From NCBI GenBank assembly GCA_026120185.1, contig JANUWF010001783.1, positions 7,161,001-7,225,000 of the forward strand: 64,000 nt of DNA, given 5' to 3'. Positions within the stretch are counted from its first letter, which is position 1. Every line of letters begins with the position of its first letter. This document shows, piece after piece, positions 23,042 through 33,423 of this stretch. This DNA is from Voacanga thouarsii (Eukaryota > Streptophyta > Magnoliopsida > Gentianales > Apocynaceae). Both the position numbers and the translations under genes were made by a program. The notes beneath the pieces were generated by a model. That model saw only the letters and a list, made by a program, of their open reading frames with translations. It made no database searches and was not told the DNA's origin.

Positions 23042-23046
23042 ATCAT

Positions 23047-23636
23047 ATGTTAAGTTGCTAACTGCTATCACAAAGTAGGCATAATGATTACGTGTGTTTG
23101 GGAGGGCAGGGGGGGGTTGGCTTACATGTCACAAGTTTGAACTCACTTATAATAGTAATAATCTATATAATAAATACTTGTGAAAAGGATTATTTAACCT
23201 ATAGTATTATTGAGAAGTTATCATATAGTTTAAGCGACAATTATAATTAAAATATATTTTAAAATATACATTTTGTTATTTAATAATGACATATAGATAT
23301 ATTTTTTCAAAATATTAAATAATTAATATATATATATATATATATAAATACATGTTTAATCTAGTTATATATTAATAGTTATAATTGTATACACATATTG
23401 ATATTATAGCTATGCATATTATGTATTAGTGTTTGTGTGTGTGTGTGTGTGTGGTGCGCGCGCGCACGCGCACACTTAATGTAGTTATATAATATATTGA
23501 TATATTAATGGTTATAATGTATATGCATATATAGATATTAGTTGTGCATGTTTAATCTAGTTATATACTATATTGATATATTAATAGTTATAATTGTATA
23601 TGCATATGGATATTATAGCTAAGTATATTATGTATT
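23047..23636. repeat. AT-rich minisatellite with GT/GC tract
   Basis: A unit of roughly 90-100 bp containing TTAATCTAGTTATATA, TTAATAGTTATAATTGTATA and GATATTATAGCTA occurs about three times (near 23353, 23478 and 23550). The first and second copies are separated by the GT/GC tract at 23433-23475. Confidence 0.6.
23433..23475. repeat. Alternating purine-pyrimidine tract (Z-DNA type)
   Basis: A run of TG dinucleotides, one GG interruption at 23453-23454, then alternating GC/GT/CA to 23475. About 43 bp of nearly perfect purine-pyrimidine alternation with a CG-rich core is a classic Z-DNA-forming composition. Confidence 0.85.
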
Positions 23637-25372
23637 TGAAGGTATCTCATGCATATCAGAGTGAAAGATAAATAGACGAGATACCATCCCATTGATCCGC
23701 ATATGTGTGATAAACAAAGCAGACAAAGTGAAGGAAAAATACCTTTTCTACAGTGTTTCTATTGCTAAAAATCTTCCATTTTGTCTAAAGGTGCGATCCA
23801 ACAACCCCGCGTTCAATGACGGATTGCAGCTTCTCCTTGATTGATCAAGTCAAACCACCACAACTCGAGTGTAGAGTTGTCTCTAATAGTATCCACATGA
23901 GGTATGCTCTCAAGGAAACTAAAAATTCTTTGCTAGGAGAATTTCTTTGCGGCTAGGGTAACTTACGGAGAAGAGAGAGAGGAGTCGTGTGTATAAAAAA
24001 ACTAGAGAGAACAATTTTCTACGTGTCTCTCTTTTTTTTTTAATCAAACAATCATAGCATATTCTCGGGGAAAACCCCAGAAATAATCACGATAACACGT
24101 ATTTTTGAGTTCTAAAAGAATTAAAATTCTTCAATTGTAATTGGAACCTATAAGTTCTCACAATTACAATTTGTCTCAAAAATTATAACTAATTATAATT
24201 TAGCCCAAAACTTCTACTTCTCACAATTAACTTCACAATGTTATCAAATAGCATATTGAGTACATAATTCTCTATTGTGTATGACCTATTAGGTTTCTTA
24301 GTCAATTGGTAACAAAATATGATTTAATTCAAACTTTTTTGAGATTAATAATCTATAATAATTTAAAATTAACATATTAATTCTAATCAAGATTGGTTTA
24401 TTAATTCATCAATTAATAAATTCATATTCAGCAGATCATGAGTGGTATCTAACAACACATCATAACCACCTAGGAGTCCAAGAAGTCAAGTAGCTTGACA
24501 TGAACCCTTAATAACAAATTACAGTGAAATAAACTCATTTCACAATACAATATCTCATTCGATTTGAAGCACAGAATTAGTGCCAACTTCCTCAAGAATA
24601 TAAATTAATTCTGAAATGAATATATTAGTACTTATACCAGAAATTCACTACTCGACATGTGTATCAATTGGTACTGTTTCCAATATAAAATCACATTGGC
24701 CAAGGATTTTACGAGTAGTAACTCTAACAAGTGGGTTTGAGATATTCGTCCCTACTATTAGGAGTGGTAAATCCTTTATCGACCCTCTCAACTACTTTTG
24801 TTTACCTCACATTGTACCTAATATCCATCTCATAGGGCCCTTGATCTGGCTCCAGAGATTGGAATCAAAGTACAATGTTCAGCAAACAAAATACCTTGAA
24901 GATCTCAAGTCTAAAGATACTTGCACGTTTGCTATAACGAGATTCTATCACTGACACTAAATAGTTATTCATGTGATTATCTCATAGCCAGGTTATCCAA
25001 TGTACTTATTTTATTAACAAGTATCCACATGTTAACTTTGAGTATCACAATACTCACGGATGTAAGAACCACTGCCTGATCAAATCAGGAAGTCTAACAC
25101 GTGCTAGTCTTAGAGCATTGATAATGTTCCATCCCATTAATACTATGATTAGAGATTATTTAAGTACTAACACTATACAGTGTAGTACGAATCTCACATC
25201 ATGATCTCTATCATGATTTCCTTAACACAGTGTTGTACTAGAGACTTTATCTAACAGTTATTTTACATGAAAGTAAAGAAAATAAACTGAAAGATAAATA
25301 ATGCCTTGTATTATAAAACAAATGTTTCATATACAAAGTACAAGTGATTGTCTCTAAGGCACAACACTAATA
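23637..25372 (-). mobile_element. Copia solo LTR with perfect target duplication
   Basis: 1,736 bp, TGAAGGTATCTCATG at the left and CACTAATA at the right (on the minus strand TATTAGTGTTGTGCC, from TG). Perfect GTATT duplication at 23632-23636 and 25373-25377. The interrupted target continues the local tandem repeat (GTATT then AGTNTxTGTGTG) on the right, confirming the boundaries. The short reading frame at 24616-24954 is not protein-like. Confidence 0.75.
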
Positions 25373-25441
25373 GTATTAGTATGTGTGTATGTATCAATAT
25401 GCTTAAGTGTTTATATAATTATGTACGCATTAATTATAGTT

Positions 25442-25464
25442 ACACACACACACACACACACACA
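25442..25464. repeat. AC microsatellite
   Basis: About 11 uninterrupted AC dinucleotides, just before the first copy of the direct repeat. Confidence 0.95.
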
Positions 25465-26012
25465 TTCTTGTTATTAGCATTTTTTTTTATGAATTCCATG
25501 TGGATTTGATTATTTGTGCAAAGTATATAGGGTGTTCTTGAATGTTTTTGTGTTCAACAATGATGGTTTACCATCAGAAGCCCACGTGTGATGTATAAAT
25601 CTATAGGATTAAAATCTAGATTCAATTTTAACTTGTCAATGCTGGAATTTTGGTTTTTTCATGTGTAAGTGTCTTAAATTGGGATTTTTTTTACTTGTAC
25701 ATATATTTACCCACATTCTTCAATTTTTAACCATAATTATTGTCTAAAATGTAGTGCTTGATAGTACAGGAGAGTGTTTTACTGAAGTTCTTTGTCTTGT
25801 AGCTTTACTCATATAAATGGACTCCCATGATTGATGGGTGATCATTCCTCGTAGGTAATAGGTGATTACCCTTAGGTTAGTTTTATTGAATAATTACTGT
25901 GGTATTTAATTTTTTTTAGGTGTATTTTGTTGAATGTTGGTTGATTTTCTAGTGGCTTATTGCCTAGAAAATGTCTAGTTTATAAGGAAAACTCTATCGA
26001 AATTTTCATTGG
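25465..26012. repeat. Direct repeat copy 1, unidentified
   Basis: Shares long near-identical stretches with 28855-29258 in the same orientation, for example GATGAATTCCATGTGGATTT, TGCTGGAATTTTGGTT and GCCTAGAAAATGTCTAGTTT. Copy 1 contains an extra internal 150 bp or so. No coding sense, no terminal repeats; origin unknown. Confidence 0.7.
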
Positions 26013-26266
26013 TCATCCTGAACCTCCAACTAAACCTTTAGTTGTATACATTCATATGATAGCTGATCTTATCTTAACTGTAACTTATGAAGTTCATTAT
26101 TTTTCTTGAAAACACAAAGAACAAATGAGCTAAGGTCAACAAAAATCTATCAAGAACCAACTCCCTTAGTTACCACCAACTCTCTTAGTTACTACCAACT
26201 CTCTTAGTCTCGCTCAACCATGAGACATAAAAATGAAATTTCAGCAATTAGGAGCATGCATATAGC
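26013..26266. other. Short spacer
   Basis: Contains a threefold CCAACTCTCTTAGTTACTA-type tandem repeat at about 26159-26210. No gene is seen. Confidence 0.5.
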
Positions 26267-26271
26267 ACATT

Positions 26272-28483
26272 TGCATTGATCCTAAACAACATTATTCAAA
26301 ACTTACTTAGACTTCCATGTCATTCTTACATTCCAATTTTCAAAATTTTCCTCAGATTATCACTTAAACCTTCGAAATAGAAGTTATACACAGGACATAT
26401 AACCATAATTTTTTTTAGCACTTCAAAAACCACTAAATACAGCTACAAAAAATGATACATTTGAGGGAATCGAAAAACAGAGAACATGTGCAGTCACGGG
26501 GAAAAAAATTTAAAGAAAAATAAAACCAAGCCTTAGAGGCTACATGGAAGCGTGAAGATCATACATTTGCGCTCATTAACCCTTCAAGGTTGAGTAGGAG
26601 CGGATTGAACAACTGGAATCGCCTCGCTTTGTCCACTTGAAGAAGCTTCCGGTTGAACACCCGCTAGCCTTCTACTTCGCCTTGTTTGCATCAACGCTAA
26701 GCTTTCCAGCTGTCAGAATATTCCTCTGCCTAACCTTTAGTTGGTGAACACAACAGAGAAGAAGAATGGTCTCAAATCTCCTTGGTTCTCTTGCTATTGG
26801 TTAGCAAGGTCCCAAGGAGAAAACCAGAAGATGGAGACGTGAGAGAGCAGAGAGAGAGGAGATGTGAGTCTTTCTTTTGCTTAGGAGGATTAGGATTTTC
26901 TTTTCCTAGATACTTGTTTATTAGTTAGCCAAAACTAAGTCTCTCATTATCTGATAAACATATCCTCGGGATTTCAAAACACCCGGATGTTATCATGAGA
27001 ATAAGTTTTGCCTAACCCTAAACTCTTCTTAACCGTATCTAGAAAAAATCCTAAGGTCCAAGCTATTGGGCCAGAAAAATATTTATTATTTTTCTTGGAC
27101 CCAAAAAGCCCAAAATAATAAACAATAATTATTTATTTTCTAGGCTTATATAAATAACCCAATAAATAATTAATGAGCCCAAATGAACCAAAATAATTAA
27201 TCTTTAATTATTTATTTTTTGGGCCTATATAAATAACCCAATAAATAATTAAACATTAATTATTTTCCCTAATTTAAGCCCAGGTTAATTTCTTAATTAT
27301 TCATACTGGACCTAGGCCCTGAATAATTAATTAACCAAAAAAACTAGATAATTAATTCCTCTCAACTCTTATTTTAATTAATTATTTTATTTTATTCCAA
27401 TCCAATAATAAATTAGACTTCCTGAATAAAATAAAATAAAATAAAATCCTCTTCAACTGAGACCAATTCCTCAATCCAAAAGTAGTTAGGACTTACGGGC
27501 TATTCCGAGGACCAAAAAGACACATCGCCTTGGCTGCTAAAATGACCAAAATACCCTTGCTATATAAATAGCTGTATTTTGTATTTTAAATATTTCCTAA
27601 TATCACCATAAGAAAATATTGACCCCAAGGACAATGCTGCATTCGCAAAGTCTCTGACCTATAGGTGAAATGACTAAAATACCCCTCTACACATCGCCGT
27701 ACATTTAGAGAGGAAGAAGTGTATTAACACCCCTCTAAATGACATCTACCATCCTTAGGTTTCTAGTCCAATGATCCACGACTTCCTGGAGTGTTTCCGC
27801 TTTCCAAGGGAGCTACCCTAAAGCAAACATCCAAGTCATGTTTCCCAGGGCCCTGGACATTTTAGACCATTCAGACAACTACAAGGGGCGATATAGTGTA
27901 GAAACTATTTTGTATAAGTCTGTCTTAACTAATTAGTCACACATACCCAACATACAAGTATATTGGCCCTACGATAGAACCTCAACTATAGCAAATCAAA
28001 GTATATGCTCCCAGCTTCGCCAGACCACCAACTCATACTCAAGTCGTAGAGTACTAGTCCACGCTGTAGCGGTAGTAGTCTAGGTTTCTACCATATAGTA
28101 CTTTTAGAAATCACTACTACAGGTCCTGTTCTACGTATTCGAAATACGCTTATGTCATGAAGTGAGTGGACTACCCACTGGCTAAAGGTAAGCCATTCCC
28201 CAGTTGGAATTCATAACATAATAACCTAAACATGATGAGATTCCCAGTCTCATCAATAGGTTAAGAACAAAAGTTTATGTATTAAATAACCCGTGATCCA
28301 TACCTTACTGTGAAAGACCACCATTCACATGGATCACTTATTTAAACACAATGGGTTTGTTCCAAACGAAAATCGTGCACAAACAAAAAGTAAATTCACA
28401 AACAATTTTTGAAAATAAATTCTTTTATTAAAATATTTGATTTTACATCAGAAACCTAGTCTAAGAGGGCATACAATCCAACA
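26272..28483 (-). mobile_element. Copia solo LTR with perfect ACATT duplication
   Basis: 2,212 bp, TGCATTGATCC at the left and ATCCAACA at the right, with perfect duplication ACATT (26267-26271 and 28484-28488). The right-hand 1.5 kb is closely similar to 11690-13201 and to the LTRs of the copia element at 46692-55556, including the block TTACGGGCTATTCCGAGGAC and a TATATAAATAG box near 27563. Intact TG...CA ends and a perfect duplication make this one of the younger insertions. Confidence 0.85.
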
Positions 28484-28488
28484 ACATT

Positions 28489-28854
28489 CTCATCACAAAA
28501 TCATTCGTAAGCCATATTAAGTGTTTCATGATCAAACCAGTACATGCACTAAATCGTTTTAGTCCAGCTTAACTTTTAAAACCTTCAAAAGTAGCTACTT
28601 TATTTAGAAAACCAAACCAAAATTTCATGCACTAATTATCAAGTAAGTTGAAAGCATATTTTACAAAAATAGAACAAGCAAAGTAGATGGATCCCATTGA
28701 CAAAACTCTTAAATTAAGCCGGAATGTGCTGTTTCTCTGAGGTAGTAAGACAACACGCATCTTAGCAATCTCTTAACATTATTTCCTTAGTTGCATTGCT
28801 TGCTTACTCAACTATTGTATATTTTTGTATTATTCTCTGACCAATTGACCAATT
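28489..28854. other. Short spacer, nothing recognised
   Basis: AT-rich; no reading frame or repeat of note apart from resuming the sequence interrupted by the solo LTR. Confidence 0.5.
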
Positions 28855-29258
28855 TTACTTGTTGTTAGCATTTTTTTGATGAATTCCATGTGGATTTGAT
28901 CATTTGTGCAAAGTATATTGGTGTCTTGAACATTTTGATGTTCAAAAATAATGGTTTACCAACAGAAGCTCATGTATGATGCATAAATCTATAAGACTAA
29001 AATCTAGACTTAACTTTAACTTGTTAATGCTGGAATTTTGGTTTCTTCATGTGTAAGTGCCTTAAATAGAGTTTGTTATTATGATTGATTAGTGAAAATG
29101 CGTAGTGCTTCGAAATTAACACAAAGTGTTTGAAGCGTTGAATAATTGCTGTGAATTTAATTTTTTTTGTATGCTTTGTTAAATGTTGGTTGATTTTGTG
29201 GTGGCTTAGTGCCTAGAAAATGTCTAGTTTAAAGGGAAACTTTGCCAAAATTTTCATG
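28855..29258. repeat. Direct repeat copy 2, unidentified
   Basis: Second copy of the repeat at 25465-26012, same orientation, about 3.4 kb away (about 1.2 kb before the solo LTR at 26272-28483 inserted). It abuts a CACTA TNP2 3' fragment. Confidence 0.7.
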
Positions 29259-29259
29259 T

Positions 29260-29672
29260 ACTTTATGACATATCCAACAAGCACATCAAGTGTACTTTAT
29301 AACATATCAAGGGTACTTTATGATATATCCAGGAACTAGAAGGCCAAAATCTGATTAGATGACAATATGCAAAATAAAAGCGTGGCATGTGGTTGATACG
29401 CCCATTATTGATAGGGCTTACCAAGAAGAAGTTGATGACAATGATGCAATGAGTATATCTTTGGTAGTTGATCTTGATCCCTTAACACATGAAGAAGGCA
29501 TAAATGAGTCACTGGATGTTCAGGAAGAAGCATTAGATTGGGACCAAGATTTGAACTTCAATGTATCTAATGATAAGGGTGATTGGGAAAAAGATTCTCA
29601 GACAAAAGTTGATTTTAAGGGGATTTTAAGGAATACATTTCAGAGGATGACTCAAGAAAATAGTGTATTTTA
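29260..29672 (+). pseudogene. CACTA TNP2-type transposase, 3' end (DUF4216 tail)
   Basis: TNP2 is the catalytic transposase of CACTA elements. This part covers YPGTRRPKSD, one stop (Trp codon to TAG), MTICKIKAW, VVDTPIIDRAYQEEVDDND, and an acidic tail ending at TAA near 29671. It aligns block by block with 42700-43100 of the larger TNP2 pseudogene, so both derive from one family. Before it a short unit (GTACTTTATGACATATCCA type) is repeated three times, a local slippage of the VYF-YP codons. The 5' four fifths of the gene are absent. Confidence 0.75.
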
Positions 29673-29821
29673 ATTGGTTGATTAGTTCTTCATAGGTCCA
29701 TCTTGATATCGATCCATGAATTACTAGTTACAATTTATTTTTATGTATATATATTAGTGAGCATATGTGATGTTTTGTCCCTTCACTTATATTTTTTTAA
29801 CTATGTTTTTCTGTCTTAGAT

Positions 29822-30481
29822 ATGTCTACTGAAGAGTAGTAGCCTTCTGTTAATGCAGAGCATCCCATACACAGGACCGTATGCCATCACCTGGCCATGC
29901 TCCACGGATCCTAGTGCCTAATCAGCATCTGGGAGATATACTACTTAGGCAGGACAGTGAGTTTTCTGCTATTCCATCCTTTGCAGCATCTTTTCAGCCC
30001 GGATCTCAGGATTAGGATCCACGACCTTTGATTGCACCGCTAGCAGACGGGTATTATTTTGTACATTATACTGTATTTTATAAGTAGATTATAATTAGTT
30101 AAATATATTTCACTCACTTTAATTTTTATAATATGTTTAACTTTACAAACAAGATTTAATGGTTCCCATCGTTGTGTACGGGAGATCATCTTGATATTCC
30201 ATAGGTACTTTGATGGGCCCTACACCACATTTGCGGATATCCCAATGCACGTGAAGAATATCTAGTTCAAAAAGTTTAAAGTAAGTTACTAATTATTGTA
30301 TAAATACATAATATTAATGGATTTTGTATTTCATACATATGTTTTTTGTCATTTATTATATACTAACAACTTCGAATATAATGTAATTTTTTAGAGAAGC
30401 TATTTTGTTGGGTCGATGATCACAGTGCTCGAATCCAGTCCAACTGGGAGCACAAGTGCATGACTTGCCTTTCGGACACCT
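29822..30481 (+). pseudogene. CACTA ORF2 (TNPA-like), 5' part
   Basis: ORF2 of CACTA elements encodes the DNA-binding accessory protein. The ATG at about 29823 is followed by an early stop, then recognisable text at 30160-30285 (YFDGPYTTFADIPMHVKN, one stop, FKKFK), a donor GTAAGT at 30286, and a further exon near 30393-30480 (DDHSARIQSNWEHKC). The same two exons in the same order occur at 46330-46690. The reading is cut at 30481 by a CACTA terminus. Confidence 0.6.
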
Positions 30482-32031
30482 CACTACAAGAAAATTACAA
30501 TTTATCGATGGATATTAGCGACAGACAAAGGCTCTCACTGATTAACGTCGGATTTTTGACTTATTAGTCATGACAAAATCACTTTAACTAGCGGTTGTAA
30601 ATCTATTGTTAGATGGAGTCTATTTAGCAACAGACGATAAATCTATCAGAAATTACTGATGAATTCATATTCCTATCGTTAAGCCCTCGAAAATTACCGA
30701 GAACTTACTAATTGAAATTGTACCCTTATTCAGAAAAAGAAAAATGCTCCTAAATTGGTAATGGGCTCGCTAATCACTCGAAAATTTACCCAGGGATTAA
30801 TGATGGATGTTATTTTTGAGGATAATGTGGTCTAAAGTTGATTAAATTCATAACCGTAGGTAATCCGTCAGTGAATTAGCCTTGAATTACCGACAAATTT
30901 TGTTAAGCCCATCGCTAATCCCTAAGAAAATTGCTACGGATTAGCGAGGGAAATCGAATTCAATTTCCCGCTTATAAAATTTTAAAATTTTAACTTTTAC
31001 CGGTGGATTTTTGAGGGTTTTTAATTTTACTGCTAAAAATTTGTCTCCGTAACAGTGTTTCCCTAGTTGATTGATACCGAGTAACTTTAAATTTTCTAAT
31101 TTTTCTATTATAAATCATAGTTTAATGTTTGATTACTATTTTAGGCATATACATATGTTTGTTATCACTCTCAGGTTGCAATGTGTACAAATTTCTCATT
31201 TTTTTTATATTTTTATATTCAAATTGATTTAGGTATTAGTGGTTGCATTTACAGCGAACTGCATATATATATGGTATAGTAATATAGTTTGAAGTATAAT
31301 AATATAATATAATATGAATATAAATATAAATATACATATATTTATAGTATATACTGTGTTAATATGAAGTTTAAAGACGAGGCAATGTGCTACTATTATT
31401 GTTTGTTCATTATACATATTTGTCAACATTTTTTGTTATGTATAACATATATATTTTATATGAAGTATTCATTGCATTTTTTGGCCAAAACTACATGCAT
31501 ATGGAACTATATATGATGATATATATTTTTGTCTTCTATTTTACATTTAATATTGTTCCAAAATCAATTTTGATAATGTGAAAATTGAGGGTAGAGAATA
31601 GTCAGTCGAAAATCCCTCACAATTAGCAAGGGATTAACGACTGATTAACTAATGACATAAATTAAATTACAAAAGATATTTTAAATTTAATAAGAAAATT
31701 GTAAATCCGTTGCTAATACCACACTAATTTTCAAGAATTTGTCTATCAGTATGCGAGGAATTAACAAAGGACTTTTAGTTATAAAATAATTATTAAAATG
31801 TAATAGGATTAAATTTCTTTCCCAAATCCCTCGGTAATAAAAAGGGATTACCAAGGGATGTTATCCGTCGCTAAAAAATCAGAATAAGTCAAGTACTTGT
31901 TCATTTTTCCCCTTTCTTTATTTTCATATCTCCATTTTGCCCTTCTCTTCTTCATTCTGGTCTGAGGTGCCACCGCCGTGCCTTTCCCCCTGGCTCTGTC
32001 GTCACTGCTGGCCTTCTTACCACCGTTAGTT
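30482..32031 (+). mobile_element. CACTA-like terminus and subterminal repeats
   Basis: Starts CACTACAAGAAAATTAC, then ATTAGCGACAGAC. Short repeats related to CCCTCGCTAATCCGTA and GCGAGGGATTAAC recur on both strands to about 31880, the usual subterminal arrangement. It interrupts ORF2 of the previous relic. At 31915-32031 the sequence changes to a CT-rich, exon- or UTR-like stretch. The other end is not identified. Confidence 0.6.
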
Positions 32032-32514
32032 CACTACAAGAAAAAGAAATTTTTGCAATCATATTATTTACGTCAGATGAATTTTGGTTGCAAACGAATA
32101 TTCAATTGCGTCAAAAAAAAAAAATCCATTGCAAATATCATGAACCTTTAATGCCATGCAACGAAAATTAACCAATTGCAACCGAGGTATGTGGTTGCAT
32201 GAACCATCTCTATTTACGACCAAAATGATAATCTTTTACAATAAAGAAAATGATGGGGATTATAATTTGGAATATTGGTATTCTATTTCATAATTTAATT
32301 TAAAGCACTTTTTAAAACAAATATTAAGAGAATTCAAAAACAAATTTAATATTAATAATATTTAGTTATACTCAATGATTTAAAGATAAATATTAATTAA
32401 GTCGTGCAATTATCCATTTATTTGTGGGGAAAAAAAGAGTACCATAAGAATATATATTAAAAAGGTTTCAAAGACATTTTTGCACTCATAAAATGTAAAA
32501 GAACTAAAAAATAC

Positions 32515-33105
32515 CACTACAACAAAAATCTATTGTAACTATACTTTTTTGACGTCATTAATTAAAAGTATTGCTATAATAAAGATATTCTCGACATTTA
32601 GAATAAAACGTCGACAAATAAAAAATATTTCATTCTTTTTAATTAAGGCGTCAGCATATTATATATTTTTTCAATATTAACGAAAATACGTCGTAATATA
32701 TATTAAAATATTTCTGACACTCTTTAAAAAAGTAATGTTTAATTAAATAACGTTAAATGATGATGACGCTTTTTAATATAAGTGTCGTCTCATTTAAAAT
32801 TATAGAGATACTTTAAAATTAATTATATTGATTTGAAAGGAATTTTTGACTGACATTAATTAAAAGTGTCTCCATAATATAGATATTCTAGATATTTAAT
32901 ATAAAATATCGACGTCTAATTAAAAAAATTTTGACATAAAATAAAAAAGTCGACATATTTTATATATTCCCAACATTAATAAAAAAATATATCAAAATAC
33001 AAAAATATTTTTGATATTTTTTTTGAAAAAATTACAATTTGATCATGTTAAATAATAAAACACTTATACTGTCTCATCCAAAATTTTAAGGACATTTTTA
33101 AAATA
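32515..33105 (+). mobile_element. Inner CACTA-like terminus
   Basis: CACTACAACAAAAATC, followed by repeats of GACGTCATTAATTAAAAG and AAACGTCGACAAAT type. These differ from the outer element's GCAAC repeats. Matching CGTCGTAAAA-type repeats occur at 37190-37560, so a second CACTA seems nested in the outer one and may be the element that actually holds the gene fragment. No exact right end found. Confidence 0.5.
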
Positions 33106-33423
33106 ATTATCATGATTTTAGGGATATTTTTAGTGTCATCTTATTTTTTCGTTGCCCCACTCCACTGCCGCTGCACAACTTCCTTTCTTCCCCTGCCACT
33201 GCGAAACTCAAAATTCATGCGAGCTATGTGCCGATTTTGTTTCCACCACCAAAAATCTCATCCAATCGAATCCATCTTCGATTTCCTTTTAGTGGGTTTG
33301 TGGACTGTCTCTTAGATTAAGTTTTGGGGGGCTAATTCGAGGGTTTTTTGGCACTGAAAGTGGGGTGACTTTGGGGATCGAGAGAAGTGTGCAAAGTCCT
33401 ATGAGAGGGAGGAATCAGTGGAG

